Below, one piece after another: positions 1-8,768 of a stretch of 64,000 nt of DNA (position 1 is the first letter of the stretch; the number at the start of each line of letters is the position of its first letter). The translations under genes and the position numbers were made by a program. Below the pieces are notes generated by a model. It saw only the letters and a list, made by a program, of their open reading frames with translations, was not told where the DNA came from and did no database searches. Location: NCBI RefSeq assembly GCF_900156285.1, contig NZ_FTNC01000005.1, forward strand, positions 62,001-126,000, written 5' to 3'. This DNA is from Halanaerobium kushneri. GTDB taxonomy: Bacteria; Bacillota; Halanaerobiia; Halanaerobiales; Halanaerobiaceae.

Positions 1-2
1 AC

Positions 3-203
3 AGAATAGTACTCGAAGGTTCGACACCTGACCCTATTAATTTACCATCAGGATGTATTTTTAGAACCCGCTGTCCTTATGCGGAAAAGAAGTGTGCTGA
101 GCAGAAACCAGAGTGGGAAAATGTTGAAGGTGAACATTTTGCTGCCTGCCATTTTAAAGATTCACTTGAATTAAAGGGAATTAAAAATAGAAAAAGAGCT
201 TAG
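3..203 (+). CDS. Oligopeptide/dipeptide-type ABC transporter ATP-binding protein, C-terminal end only
   Basis: The frame is open from the window edge to TAG at 201-203 and gives 66 residues. It contains the Cys-rich tail of Opp/Dpp ATPases (the oligo_HPY region): LPSGCIFRTRCPYAEKKC, then a Trp, then HFAACHF. In this family the tail follows the nucleotide-binding domain and carries paired cysteines. The catalytic Walker motifs lie outside the window. In the next gene the cell hydrolyses sucrose or fructan, and Opp-type importers carry oligosaccharides in some anaerobes, so a sugar substrate is possible; the tail alone cannot show it. Confidence 0.85.
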   Translation, partial: RIVLEGSTPDPINLPSGCIFRTRCPYAEKKCAEQKPEWENVEGEHFAACHFKDSLELKGIKNRKRA

Positions 204-254
204 AAAATAAGATAGAAAGAATTTAGTATATTTAATATATGAAGGATGGATAAA

Positions 255-1700
255 ATGATTACAAATAATTTATATAAAGAAAAATATAGACCTCAGTATC
301 ACTTTAGTCCAGAAAAAAATTGGTCAAATGATCCAAATGGGATGGTTTATTATCAGGGAGAATACCATCTTTTTTACCAGTACAATCCGGCAGATGTGGT
401 CTGGGGGCCGATGCACTGGGGCCATGCTGTTAGTAAAGATTTAATTCACTGGGAGCATTTACCGATTGCTCTTGAGCCTGATGCTGATCTTGGGATGATT
501 TTTTCCGGCTCTGCAGTTGTAGATAAAAATGATACAACTGGTTTTTTTGATGGTGGAAAGGGGCTTGTCGCTATTTATACCACTCATCTAGAGCGGGAAG
601 AAAGTCCACTCCAGCAGCAGGCAATTGCCTATAGTAAAGATAATGGACGCAGCTGGACAAAGTATGAGGGTAATCCTGTTATCGAAAATTATGGGGTTGA
701 AGATTTTCGTGACCCTAAAGTTTTCTGGCATCAGAAAAGTGAAAAATGGGTATTGGTTATTGCCTGTGATGATAGGGTAAGATTTTATAATTCTCCTGAT
801 TTAAAAGAATGGAAATATTTAAGTGAATTTGGTTCTGAACTGGGAAGTCACGGCGGGGTCTGGGAATGTCCAGATTTATTTAGACTTTCAGTTGAAAATA
901 GTAATCAGGAAAAATGGATTCTTCAGGTTGGAGATCAGGAAGGTGGAGAAGCAGGAGTTTCAACTCAGTATTTTATTGGTTATTTTGACGGTATAAGATT
1001 TGAAGCCGATGAAGAAAAAAGTCATAAAGTGGATTTTGGTCAGGATTTGTATGCTCTGCAGAGCTGGTCCAATATGCCAGATCAAAGGAGAGTATGGCTT
1101 GGCTGGATGAATAATATTGCCTATGCTGAAGACATCCCTACAGATGGTTGGAGAGGGATGATGTCAATTCCCCGAGAGCTTTCATTAAGAAATACTAAAG
1201 CTGGATTGAGACTTATTCAAAAGCCAGTAAAGGAACTGAATCAGCTTCGTGAAGAGTTTTATCATCAAGAAAATATTTTCCTGGAAGATGAACTTTCGAT
1301 TTCCTGTAATTCACAAAGTTATCAGCTTAAAGCAGAATTAGAAATAGATGATGAGAGTGATTTCAGTCTTTCATTACATAAAAAGGATGATCAGCAGTCA
1401 CTATTAAATTATGCTGGGAAAACAAATTCTTTTAGTCTGGATTTAAGTAAAACTGGATTAGTAGATTTTAATAAAAATTATTTAAAAGAGAAAAACATTA
1501 ATAGAATCAGCAGTAATAATATTTTATTAGATATTTTTGTTGATTATTCATCAATAGAGATCTTTATTGACGATGGAGAAATTTCAATTACTGATTTAGT
1601 TTTTCCAGAGAAAAATTCAAACGAGATTAAACTAAGTGTGAACAACTCTGAAATTAAAATAAACAAATTAAATATATTTGAAATGAACAGCATTTGGTAA
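255..1700 (+). CDS. Glycoside hydrolase family 32: sucrose-6-phosphate hydrolase / fructan hydrolase
   Basis: The 481-residue protein hydrolyses beta-fructofuranosides (sucrose, sucrose-6-phosphate or short fructans). GH32 landmarks appear in order: WSNDPNG with the nucleophile Asp near residue 26, FSGSAVV, FRDPKVF, and WECPDLF with the acid/base Glu near residue 205, then a C-terminal beta-sandwich. There is no signal peptide, so it acts in the cytoplasm. ATG 246 abuts GAAGG with no spacing; ATG 255 lies 8 nt after AAGGA and is the better start. The fructokinase downstream would phosphorylate the released fructose. No PTS gene is adjacent, so free sucrose or fructo-oligosaccharide is as likely a substrate as sucrose-6-phosphate. 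Confidence 0.9.
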   Translation: MITNNLYKEKYRPQYHFSPEKNWSNDPNGMVYYQGEYHLFYQYNPADVVWGPMHWGHAVSKDLIHWEHLPIALEPDADLGMIFSGSAVVDKNDTTGFFDGGKGLVAIYTTHLEREESPLQQQAIAYSKDNGRSWTKYEGNPVIENYGVEDFRDPKVFWHQKSEKWVLVIACDDRVRFYNSPDLKEWKYLSEFGSELGSHGGVWECPDLFRLSVENSNQEKWILQVGDQEGGEAGVSTQYFIGYFDGIRFEADEEKSHKVDFGQDLYALQSWSNMPDQRRVWLGWMNNIAYAEDIPTDGWRGMMSIPRELSLRNTKAGLRLIQKPVKELNQLREEFYHQENIFLEDELSISCNSQSYQLKAELEIDDESDFSLSLHKKDDQQSLLNYAGKTNSFSLDLSKTGLVDFNKNYLKEKNINRISSNNILLDIFVDYSSIEIFIDDGEISITDLVFPEKNSNEIKLSVNNSEIKINKLNIFEMNSIW

Positions 1701-1726
1701 ATTTATCAGTTAATAATTTTTTCCAA

Positions 1727-1812
1727 AGAGTCAAATCAGCAGAGAGCCATTTTTGTCTATTCTAAAAGCAGCTGGAACAAAAATTTCTTCCAGAAAATGT
1801 TGATTTGGCTCT
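1727..1812. repeat. Imperfect inverted repeat with nested hairpin upstream of the fructokinase gene
   Basis: Arm 1727-1740 (AGAGTCAAATCAGC) and arm 1799-1812 (GTTGATTTGGCTCT) are complementary at 12 of 14 positions. Between them CTGGAA and TTCCAG form a smaller hairpin (about 1771-1792). The distal arm overlaps the promoter region of the fructokinase gene. No U-tract follows, so it is not a standard terminator; it could be an operator, an mRNA 3'-end stabiliser or a small element remnant. Confidence 0.45.
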
Positions 1813-1817
1813 ATTTA

Positions 1818-1826
1818 TGTTATAAT
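1818..1826 (+). promoter_or_regulatory. Extended -10 promoter of the fructokinase gene
   Basis: TGTTATAAT is a perfect extended -10 (TGnTATAAT). A TTGATT at 1800-1805 is spaced 15 nt away, short for a -35, so the TG extension probably matters. AAGGAGGA at 1851-1858 precedes ATG 1865. Confidence 0.6.
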
Positions 1827-1864
1827 AAAGTAAATATTTTTCAATTTAATAAGGAGGATTTTCA

Positions 1865-2806
1865 ATGCAGGGAGTAATAACTTTAGGAGAAGCTTTAATT
1901 GATTTTACACCACTAGATGATCAGAATATGGACTTTCGCAAAAATCCAGGTGGAGCACCGGCCAATGTTGCTGTTGCTTTAAGCAGACTGGGAGTAGATA
2001 TTAGTTTTGTTGGTAAGGTTGGGGATGATGTTTTAGGTAATTTTCTGGCAAAAAAGTTAGAGTCTGAAAAAGTTAATATTGACAACCTTGTTTTAACTAA
2101 TGAGGCTAAAACAGCAATTACCTTTGTAACTTTAGATGAAGATGGTGACAGAAGCTTTGACTTTTATATTGATCCCAGTGCTGACAGATTTTTAAGAGCG
2201 GATGAAATTGATGAAAAACTATTTAGGGAAAATAAGATTTATCATTTTGGGTCTATTTCTTTAATTGATGAACCGGCCAGAACTGCAACTAAAAAAGGTA
2301 TCGAACTGGCTCACCAAAATGGAATGCTGGTTTCTTATGATCCTAATCTTAGAGAAATGCTCTGGGATTCTCTGGCTGATGCTAAAGAGATGATCTTATC
2401 TGTAATGGATCAGGTTGATATCCTAAAAGTTTCAGAAGAAGAGCTTGAATTTTTAACCGGCAAAAAAGATATTAAAAATGGTGCAACAGAATTAAAAGCT
2501 GAATATAATATTCCGGTAATTTTTATTACCTGTGGCAGTAAGGGCTCATACTATTATAAAGATCAGCTTGGTTTTGTAGAAGCATTTAAAGTAGATGCAG
2601 TTGATACAACTGGAGCTGGAGATGCCTTTATGTCTGGAGTTTTATATAACTTTAATCAGAATGAGCTAAAGCTGGAAGATATTGATGATGATTTCTTAGA
2701 AAAAACTTTAAAGTTTGCCAATTATTCTGGTTCACTGGCCGCATCAGCAAGTGGAGCAATGGCTGCTCTGCCGACTTTAGAGGAAGTAAATAAATTAAAA
2801 TTATAA
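1865..2806 (+). CDS. Fructokinase, PfkB/ribokinase family
   Basis: The 313-residue cytoplasmic kinase should phosphorylate fructose to fructose-6-phosphate. It has the PfkB N-terminal signature (NPGGAPANVAVALSRLG) near residues 28-45, the Asp-containing stretch SYDPNLRE used for sugar positioning, and the C-terminal DTTGAGDAFMSG motif near residue 245 whose Asp is the catalytic base. The start follows AAGGAGGA by 6 nt. Its place after a GH32 hydrolase supports fructose as the substrate, although PfkB members are hard to tell apart by sequence. It has its own extended -10 promoter. Confidence 0.88.
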   Translation: MQGVITLGEALIDFTPLDDQNMDFRKNPGGAPANVAVALSRLGVDISFVGKVGDDVLGNFLAKKLESEKVNIDNLVLTNEAKTAITFVTLDEDGDRSFDFYIDPSADRFLRADEIDEKLFRENKIYHFGSISLIDEPARTATKKGIELAHQNGMLVSYDPNLREMLWDSLADAKEMILSVMDQVDILKVSEEELEFLTGKKDIKNGATELKAEYNIPVIFITCGSKGSYYYKDQLGFVEAFKVDAVDTTGAGDAFMSGVLYNFNQNELKLEDIDDDFLEKTLKFANYSGSLAASASGAMAALPTLEEVNKLKL

Positions 2807-2822
2807 ATTTGACTCTAAAATT

Positions 2823-2874
2823 CTCTTCTTTAAAGGAATTATGCCGAATTTTTTTGAAGAAGAGTTTCTTTTTT
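2823..2874 (+). terminator. Terminator after the fructokinase gene
   Basis: CTCTTCTT (2823-2830) pairs with AAGAAGAG (2857-2864) across a 26-nt loop, and a T-rich tract TTTCTTTTTT follows. The long loop lowers confidence. Confidence 0.5.
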
Positions 2875-2962
2875 ATATGAAAGAGAAAGTTACCTTGGAT
2901 TTGATGACCTCTGTCAGTAAATTTTTTCATATACTTAGAAACGGTTTTGCTTATGCTTTAAT

Positions 2963-3760
2963 TTACAGAGAGTTTGAAAAGGTGTTTTGCCGAAATAAGA
3001 ATTTAAAATATGATAAAAAAACAAAAACCAGAATTATTACAGCTAAAAATTCTACCATTCTAGCAGGATAATTTATGAAATTTAGATTAAAATTATTTTT
3101 TAAATAATTATTACTCATTTTTAGTCCAATTCCTGTGATAACAAAAGGAAATGTAAAAGCAGAAAAGCTTGGGTAAAATCCGCCTGCTATCATCTTAGGT
3201 AAGTACAAAATTACTGCTGTGACTGAAATGATAGTCAAAGCCAGCAGACAGCTTAAAATAAATATATTTTTAACCGGAAATGAACTTAAATATCCAGCCA
3301 GACATAATCCTGCAGGAGCTGTAAAGATAGTAATCGTAGGTAGAGCTGCTTCTGGAATTTCTTTAACTTTAAATACCCTGTAAGATATAACTGGTAATAG
3401 TATTATGTAAGATGCAAAACCCAGATAAAATAATATCTGACCTAAAAACAAATTATTATAAGCTGGAGCAGTAACACTGGCAACAACAATTCCCACATAA
3501 ACAATAAAGTAGCTGGGGAAAACTTTTTTTATATTAAATTTTTTAATAAATTTAAGGCTAAATAAGACAATTAAAAGCAGATGAGTTATAACAGCAGAAT
3601 AATAAATAGTCTCAGCAGCTAATTTAGATACAGGTATTAAATATGTAGATAGAATCATTAAGCCCATTGTAAAGGTTGGAAAACCGGAAGCTAGCTTTAC
3701 AATTAAAGGATCAAAAGGCTGATTCAGAGCATTATTAATTAAGCTGTAAGCAGAAAAAGA
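2963..3760 (-). pseudogene. 5'-truncated TDT-family (TehA/SLAC1-like) membrane transporter remnant
   Basis: The minus-strand frame encodes hydrophobic helices with the TDT-family core: IVYVGIVVASVTAPAYNN, LPVISYRVFKVKEIPE, FTAPAGLCLAGYLSSFP. From the first ATG (3667) only 234 residues remain, against about 310 usual for this family. The frame stays open upstream to TAA at 3763-3761, and that extra stretch still reads like the family (FDPLIVKLASGFPTFTMGL), yet it holds no ATG, GTG or TTG. About 60 N-terminal residues are missing, and the missing part would overlap the argG T-box promoter. I infer a degraded gene cut by the junction with the T-box; start from an unusual codon cannot be excluded. 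Confidence 0.6.
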
Positions 3761-3791
3761 TTAAAATTGAACAGATAAATTTCAAAATCTC

Positions 3792-3820
3792 TTGCAATCA
3801 GCAATTAAATACTATATAAT
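3792..3820 (+). promoter_or_regulatory. Promoter of the argGH T-box transcript
   Basis: TTGCAA (3792-3797), 17 nt, TATAAT (3815-3820). The start point would be near 3827, about 25 nt before T-box stem I. Confidence 0.75.
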
Positions 3821-3847
3821 ACTTAAAAATAAAGAAAAATAAACCTG

Positions 3848-4067
3848 TGAACAGAAGAGTAGGAATTTTAGTGGAATCAGCGAATCGAGGATGGTGTGAG
3901 CTCGAGCAAAACTTGATTCTGAAGCGCATCTGTGAGGATTTTTTCTGAACTCAGTAGGAAAAAACGTAGAATTGCGTTAAATTAGCTGAAAGTGGATAAT
4001 TATGTTATCAAGCAGAGTGGTACCACGGATATTAACCTGTCTCTATTATATGGAGGCGGGTTTTTGT
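3848..4067 (+). ncRNA. T-box riboswitch, probable Arg specificity
   Basis: This is a tRNA-sensing leader. Stem I is closed by CAGAA (3852-3856) with TTCTG (3943-3947); the upper stem pairs GAATCA with TGATTC around an AG-rich apical loop. The conserved antiterminator T-box AGAGTGGTACCACGG lies at 4014-4028, with TGG available to pair with the tRNA NCCA end. On the 3' side of stem I, CGC at 3925-3927 followed by A is the best specifier candidate and reads Arg, which matches argGH. A terminator ends the element. Uncharged tRNA-Arg would stabilise the antiterminator and switch on argininosuccinate synthesis. The specifier assignment is by eye. Confidence 0.88.
4035..4067 (+). terminator. T-box regulated intrinsic terminator
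   Basis: AACCTGTCTC pairs with GGAGGCGGGTT (10 pairs including G-U) and TTTTTGT follows. The 5' arm overlaps sequence used by the competing antiterminator. Confidence 0.8.
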
Positions 4068-4170
4068 AGTTTTTTAGCAGTTTTTTGCTGAAAATATTTA
4101 TAGAAAAATTGTTGGTCTGATTTGTTGAGAATTGAAAAGAGAGCAGAAAATCTAAGGAGGAATTTTAAAA

Positions 4171-5385
4171 ATGGCTAAAAAAGAAATTAAGAAAATTTTG
4201 TTGGCGTATTCAGGTGGTCTTGACACTTCAGTGGCGATTAAGTGGCTGCAGGATAAATATGATGCGGAAATTATTACTTATACTGCCCATTTAGGTCAGC
4301 CTCAGGACTGGGATGCAGTTGAAGAAAAGGCGCTGGCAACAGGTGCTTCTAAGGCCTATATTGATGACATTAGAGAAGAGTTTATTACCGATTATGTTTA
4401 TCCGGCACTTAAGGTAAATGCGATGTACCAGGAAAAATATCCCCTGGCAACAGCCCTGGCTCGTCCTTTAATATCCAAAAGAATGGTTGAGATTGCAAAG
4501 AAAGAGGGGGTAGATGCACTAGCTCATGGCTGTACTGGTAAGGGTAATGATCAGGTTCGTTTTGAAGTTTCTTTTAAGGCTCTGGCGCCAGAAATGGAAA
4601 TTATTGCACCTTTAAGAGACTGGGAATTTGTTTCCAGAGACGCAGAGATTGAGTATGCAGAAGAGAATGGAATACCTGTTAAGGCGACTAAAGACAGTCC
4701 CTACAGTATTGACCAGAACTTATGGGGGATCAGTATTGAATGTGGTATTTTGGAAGATCCCTGGGAAGAACCGCCTGCAGATGCCTATCAATGGACTAAA
4801 GATGTAGATGATACACCTGATAAGCCTAAATATCTTACAATAGATTTTGAAAAAGGAATTCCAGTAGCAGTAGATGGAGAGAAGATGTCTCCGATTGAAA
4901 TTGTAGAAAAGTTAAATGCAGTTGGTTCAGAATACGGAGTCGGCAGAATCGATATGTTAGAAGACAGACTGGTTGGAATTAAATCGAGAGAGATTTATGA
5001 AGCACCAGCAGGAGAGATTTTAATTACCGCCCATAAAGCTCTGGAAGATCTGACTTTAGATCGTGACACTAAAAATTACAAGGCAGAAATGTCAGCTAAA
5101 TATGCTGAGCTGACCTATAATGGCCTCTGGTTCTCACCTTTAAGGGATGCTTTAGATGCCTTTGTGGAAAGGGCCCAGGAAACTGTAACCGGTACAGTTA
5201 AAGTTAAGTTATATAAAGCAAGCTGTACTCTGGCAGGTAGAAAATCTGAGTACTCTCTCTATGACCACGGACTGGCTACTTATGATGAAAGTGATAATTT
5301 TGATCATAAATCTGCTCCTGGATTTATTAATCTCTGGGCTCTACCTCTGCAGGTGGCAAATCAGAAAAAGAGAGAAGAGAAATAG
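4171..5385 (+). CDS. argG: Argininosuccinate synthase
   Basis: The 404-residue enzyme joins citrulline and aspartate with ATP to give argininosuccinate. The N-terminal ATP pyrophosphatase loop LAYSGGLDTSVAIKWL is at residues 11-26, followed by AHGCTGKGNDQVRFE and the citrulline-binding region SPYSIDQNLWG; the length is normal. ATG lies 9 nt after AAGGAGGA. It is the first gene of a two-gene operon with argH, the stop codon abutting the argH start, and is controlled by the T-box upstream. Confidence 0.97.
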   Translation: MAKKEIKKILLAYSGGLDTSVAIKWLQDKYDAEIITYTAHLGQPQDWDAVEEKALATGASKAYIDDIREEFITDYVYPALKVNAMYQEKYPLATALARPLISKRMVEIAKKEGVDALAHGCTGKGNDQVRFEVSFKALAPEMEIIAPLRDWEFVSRDAEIEYAEENGIPVKATKDSPYSIDQNLWGISIECGILEDPWEEPPADAYQWTKDVDDTPDKPKYLTIDFEKGIPVAVDGEKMSPIEIVEKLNAVGSEYGVGRIDMLEDRLVGIKSREIYEAPAGEILITAHKALEDLTLDRDTKNYKAEMSAKYAELTYNGLWFSPLRDALDAFVERAQETVTGTVKVKLYKASCTLAGRKSEYSLYDHGLATYDESDNFDHKSAPGFINLWALPLQVANQKKREEK

Positions 5386-6792
5386 ATGGCAAAAAACAAA
5401 TTATGGGGAGGAAGATTTGAGGCAAAGACTTCGGAACTAATGGACAAATTTAATGCTTCTCTTCCTTTTGATATTAATTTAATGGAATATGATATAAGAG
5501 GCAGCCTGGCCCATGTTAAAATGCTGGGTAGACAGGATATTCTAAAAGCAGAAGAAGTTGAAAAAATTACTGAAGGTCTTAAAGCTGTCAGAAAAGATCT
5601 CAGGGCTGAATTAGAAACTGGAGCTTTTGATTTTAATGAAGCTGAAGATATTCACAGTCTGGTTGAATCAAGACTGACCCAAAAAATTGGTGAGCTGGGA
5701 GGCAAACTTCACACAGGACGCAGCCGAAATGATCAGGTCGCTGTTGATATGCGTTTATATCTCAGAGATCAGACTGAGCAAATTATGGAAATGATCTTAA
5801 AATTTATGCAGGTTTTGCTCGAACTGGCAGAGGAACATATAGAAACTGTAATGCCGGGTTATACCCATTTGCAGCGGGCACAGGCGTTAACTTTTGGTCA
5901 TCATCTTCTCGCCTATTACTTTAAAATGAAGCGTGATTACGAGCGTTTTCAGGATGCCTTAAAAAGAATTAATGTTTCTCCTTTAGGTTCAGGTGCTCTT
6001 GCAGGCAGTTCTTTTAACTTAGATCGCGATTTTACGGCTCAGGAGCTGGGCTTTGATAGAGCCTGCGAAAATTCGCTGGATGGAGTTAGTGATCGAGATT
6101 TTGTTTTAGAATTTTTGTCTGTTGCTTCAAATTTAATGCTGCATTTAAGCCGCTTAAGTGAAGAAGTTATTTTATGGAATTCTAAGGAGTTTTCTTTTAT
6201 TGAGCTGGCGGATCAGTATACAACTGGAAGTTCAATTATGCCTCAAAAAAAGAACCCTGATCTGGCGGAACTGGTAAGAGGTAAAACCGGCCGAGTAATC
6301 GGCAGTTTAAATCAGCTGATGCTGACCATTAAAGGCCTGCCTCTTGCTTATAATAAGGATCTTCAGGAGGATAAGGAAGGCCTCTTTGATAGTGTAGATA
6401 CAGTCAAAATAATTCTCAAGTTATATCCAGAGATGTTAAAGACTATGAAAGTAAAAAAAGAAGTAATGAAAAAGGCTGCGAGCAAAGGGTTTTTAAATGC
6501 AACGGAACTGGCCGATTTCCTGGCAGATAAAGGGATTCCTTTCCGTCAGGCGCATCAGATTGTAGGAGAGGCAGTATTATTTGCTGCTAAAAAAGAAAAA
6601 GAACTGGACCAGCTGGGGCAGGCTGAGTGGGAAGAACTGCTGGCTCAGCATATAGAAGTCGAGGCAGAGGTATTGCAGAAAAAACTTTCCGTTGAGGCTG
6701 CAGTTAACTCCCATGCTACTAAAGGTGGACCAGCGTTTACAGAGAGTAAACGAACAATTAAAAAAGAAAAAAAGTTTTTAGCTGAGAAATAG
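5386..6792 (+). CDS. argH: Argininosuccinate lyase
   Basis: The 468-residue lyase splits argininosuccinate into arginine and fumarate. It shows HTGRSRNDQVA near residue 106 and the fumarase/aspartase superfamily signature GSSIMPQKKNPD near residue 282, whose Ser is the catalytic base. The ATG directly follows the argG TAG with no gap and only a weak upstream GAGAAGAG, so translation is probably coupled to argG. A strong terminator closes the operon. Confidence 0.97.
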   Translation: MAKNKLWGGRFEAKTSELMDKFNASLPFDINLMEYDIRGSLAHVKMLGRQDILKAEEVEKITEGLKAVRKDLRAELETGAFDFNEAEDIHSLVESRLTQKIGELGGKLHTGRSRNDQVAVDMRLYLRDQTEQIMEMILKFMQVLLELAEEHIETVMPGYTHLQRAQALTFGHHLLAYYFKMKRDYERFQDALKRINVSPLGSGALAGSSFNLDRDFTAQELGFDRACENSLDGVSDRDFVLEFLSVASNLMLHLSRLSEEVILWNSKEFSFIELADQYTTGSSIMPQKKNPDLAELVRGKTGRVIGSLNQLMLTIKGLPLAYNKDLQEDKEGLFDSVDTVKIILKLYPEMLKTMKVKKEVMKKAASKGFLNATELADFLADKGIPFRQAHQIVGEAVLFAAKKEKELDQLGQAEWEELLAQHIEVEAEVLQKKLSVEAAVNSHATKGGPAFTESKRTIKKEKKFLAEK

Positions 6793-6825
6793 AGAAGTTT
6801 AAGATTAATTAGCTTTATAGTAGAG

Positions 6826-6873
6826 CCCCTAATTTAGTGATGTCAATAATTCTAAATTAGGGGTTTTATTTTT
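6826..6873 (+). terminator. Terminator of argGH
   Basis: CCCCTAATTTA (6826-6836) and TAAATTAGGGG (6853-6863) are perfectly complementary 11-nt arms, followed by TTTTATTTTTT. Confidence 0.9.
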
Positions 6874-6931
6874 TAAGAAAAAGTATTACAATAGATATAT
6901 AAGTAAACTACTTAAGATTGGAGGCTTTAAT

Positions 6932-8155
6932 ATGAGAAATTTAAAGTATCATTTTAATAAGGTTTTTTCAGTAATTTTAATATTATTTTTAATTATGATT
7001 TTTAATATTTCAGCTGTGTCTGCTTTTTCTGATTATGAGAAAGATGTTGCAGATAGATTATATAAGGATCTGAACCAAAAATATAGGATTACCGAATTTA
7101 GGGAAGGCAGCCTGGAATATGAAACTCTTAAAACACTTGAGAAAAATATAATTAAAGAGAAATTTAAGAATGAAGAATTTAAAGCCCACCATGTTGATGA
7201 TAAAAAAATTAATGCCTACTATATTGGTGCTGGAAATATAATGCTTTTTGAAGGCTTGTTACAGAAACTGAACACTGAAGACCAGCTGGCAGGTTTAATT
7301 GCTCATGAGATGGGACATGCTGTGGAGGAACACCTGACTGAGGATTTAGAAAGAAATTTAGGATTATCATTGTTAAACATTTTATTCAATCATTTTACCG
7401 ATAATGAATATCAGACCATGACTAATGTGGCTCAGAATTTAATAGCCAATGGTTATTCTAGAGATCAGGAACAGGAATCAGATATTTATGCGGTAGACTT
7501 AATGTTAAGAAGTGGCTATGATCCTCAGGGCTTGATAGAGCTAATGCAAATTTTTAAGAAAAATAGTAATAATTTCAAACTGCTGGAGTTCACTCAGACT
7601 CATCCTATTCCTCAAAGTCGGATTGACTATCTCAAAGAATATATTGCGCAAAAAAAATCTAAAACTACTGGCGAAAAAAATACAGAAAGTAATGATACCA
7701 GTCTTAATCTGCCGGTGAAAGTTGATTCTGCAAACTTTGAAAATAGTCTGATTTCATTTTCCTATCCCTCCGACTGGGAGATAAAAGAGGAGCGAGTATT
7801 AAAGAGAGAGGTCCGTTTTAGATATCAGCTTCAGGCAGAAAAATTAAAAGCAGAAATATTCTTAGAAGATTTAAGTTCTAAAACTTTTATGGAAACAGGA
7901 CGTAAACAGTTTAATTATGCAGCTATTGAGGCAGAGGAAAATGGTTATCAGGTAAGTAAGCGAGTTATTAAGGATGATAAACTGGATATTTATCAGTTAC
8001 AATTAAATCGAAATCAGCAGGTTGAACTTAAATATTTTATTAATCAGAAAGGCAGACAGCAGCTTTTAAGGTTAAGTTTTGAATTGGCAAGTACAAATAA
8101 TATTCAGCCGCAAAAACAAATAGAAAATTTAATTGACAGTATTAAATTTAAATAA
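6932..8155 (+). CDS. Exported M48-family zinc metalloprotease with a C-terminal PsbP-like domain
   Basis: Of 407 residues, the first 31 form a signal peptide (basic start, hydrophobic core, VSA cleavage). The zinc site HEMGH is at residues 125-129, and the third-ligand motif ESDIYA near residue 185 completes the M48 active site. The family degrades misfolded envelope proteins (BepA/LoiP type). A linker then leads to a second domain (about 245-407) with beta-rich sequence such as SFSYPSDWEI, typical of PsbP-like lipid or ligand-binding modules. There are no TPR repeats as in BepA. ATG follows GGAGG. A periplasmic location fits a diderm cell. Confidence 0.85.
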   Translation: MRNLKYHFNKVFSVILILFLIMIFNISAVSAFSDYEKDVADRLYKDLNQKYRITEFREGSLEYETLKTLEKNIIKEKFKNEEFKAHHVDDKKINAYYIGAGNIMLFEGLLQKLNTEDQLAGLIAHEMGHAVEEHLTEDLERNLGLSLLNILFNHFTDNEYQTMTNVAQNLIANGYSRDQEQESDIYAVDLMLRSGYDPQGLIELMQIFKKNSNNFKLLEFTQTHPIPQSRIDYLKEYIAQKKSKTTGEKNTESNDTSLNLPVKVDSANFENSLISFSYPSDWEIKEERVLKREVRFRYQLQAEKLKAEIFLEDLSSKTFMETGRKQFNYAAIEAEENGYQVSKRVIKDDKLDIYQLQLNRNQQVELKYFINQKGRQQLLRLSFELASTNNIQPQKQIENLIDSIKFK

Positions 8156-8179
8156 AATATTTAATCTGGAGTGGTTATT

Positions 8180-8725
8180 TTGAAAAATAAGACAAGAAAA
8201 TTAGTCTGGGCAAGTTTTTTGTTGATTCTTGGAATAATATTACCGAGACTTGTTAACCTAACTGGCAGTATTACACTGGGGAATTTAATCTCCCCAATGC
8301 ACATTCCAGTCTTTTTAACAGCCTTAATTTTAGGTCCTTTTTATGGGACGCTGGTAGGATTTATTACACCTTTATTTAGCACTTTGCTTTTTGCTATGCC
8401 GCCTATGATGCCGCCAATTGCAGTTTTGATGGCTTTTGAACTGGCAGCTTTTGGACTAATAGCTGGTTATCTTTATTCAGATAGGTCAAAGAATATATAT
8501 TTGAGTCTGATTTCTGCTATGATTCTGGGGCGTTTGGTTTATGGGCTGGCTTTAATTGCAATCGGGCCAATCTTTAATTTTAATCCACCATTTATTCCTT
8601 TTCTACAGGGAGCTTTTATTACCGGGATTCCGGGGATGGTTATTCAACTTGTCTTAGTTCCAATGATCATTGACAAGATAAAGCCAATAAAGGAATTTGC
8701 AGAGTTTAATAGAAAAATAAAATAG
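8180..8725 (+). CDS. ECF transporter S-component, substrate unknown
   Basis: The 181-residue protein has about five or six hydrophobic helices and the pattern of vitamin-type substrate-binding S-components: SPMHIPVFLTALILGPFYG near residue 40, then Pro-rich MPPMMPPIAVLMAFEL. S-components pair with shared EcfA/EcfT energising subunits, which are not in this window. GTG 8171 lies within the Shine-Dalgarno zone; TTG 8180 is 8 nt after GGAG and is preferred. It is only 24 nt after the protease gene and may be co-transcribed. No riboswitch leader is visible, so the substrate cannot be inferred. Confidence 0.75.
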   Translation: MKNKTRKLVWASFLLILGIILPRLVNLTGSITLGNLISPMHIPVFLTALILGPFYGTLVGFITPLFSTLLFAMPPMMPPIAVLMAFELAAFGLIAGYLYSDRSKNIYLSLISAMILGRLVYGLALIAIGPIFNFNPPFIPFLQGAFITGIPGMVIQLVLVPMIIDKIKPIKEFAEFNRKIK

Positions 8726-8768
8726 AGGTATTTTTAAGACTTTAAACTCATTATTGAGGAGGGAAATT

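Noticed and set aside
2841-3071. Plus-strand ORF of 76 codons between fructokinase and the TDT remnant
   Set aside because: It has no ribosome-binding site, overlaps the fructokinase terminator and the minus-strand transporter frame, and its product resembles nothing.
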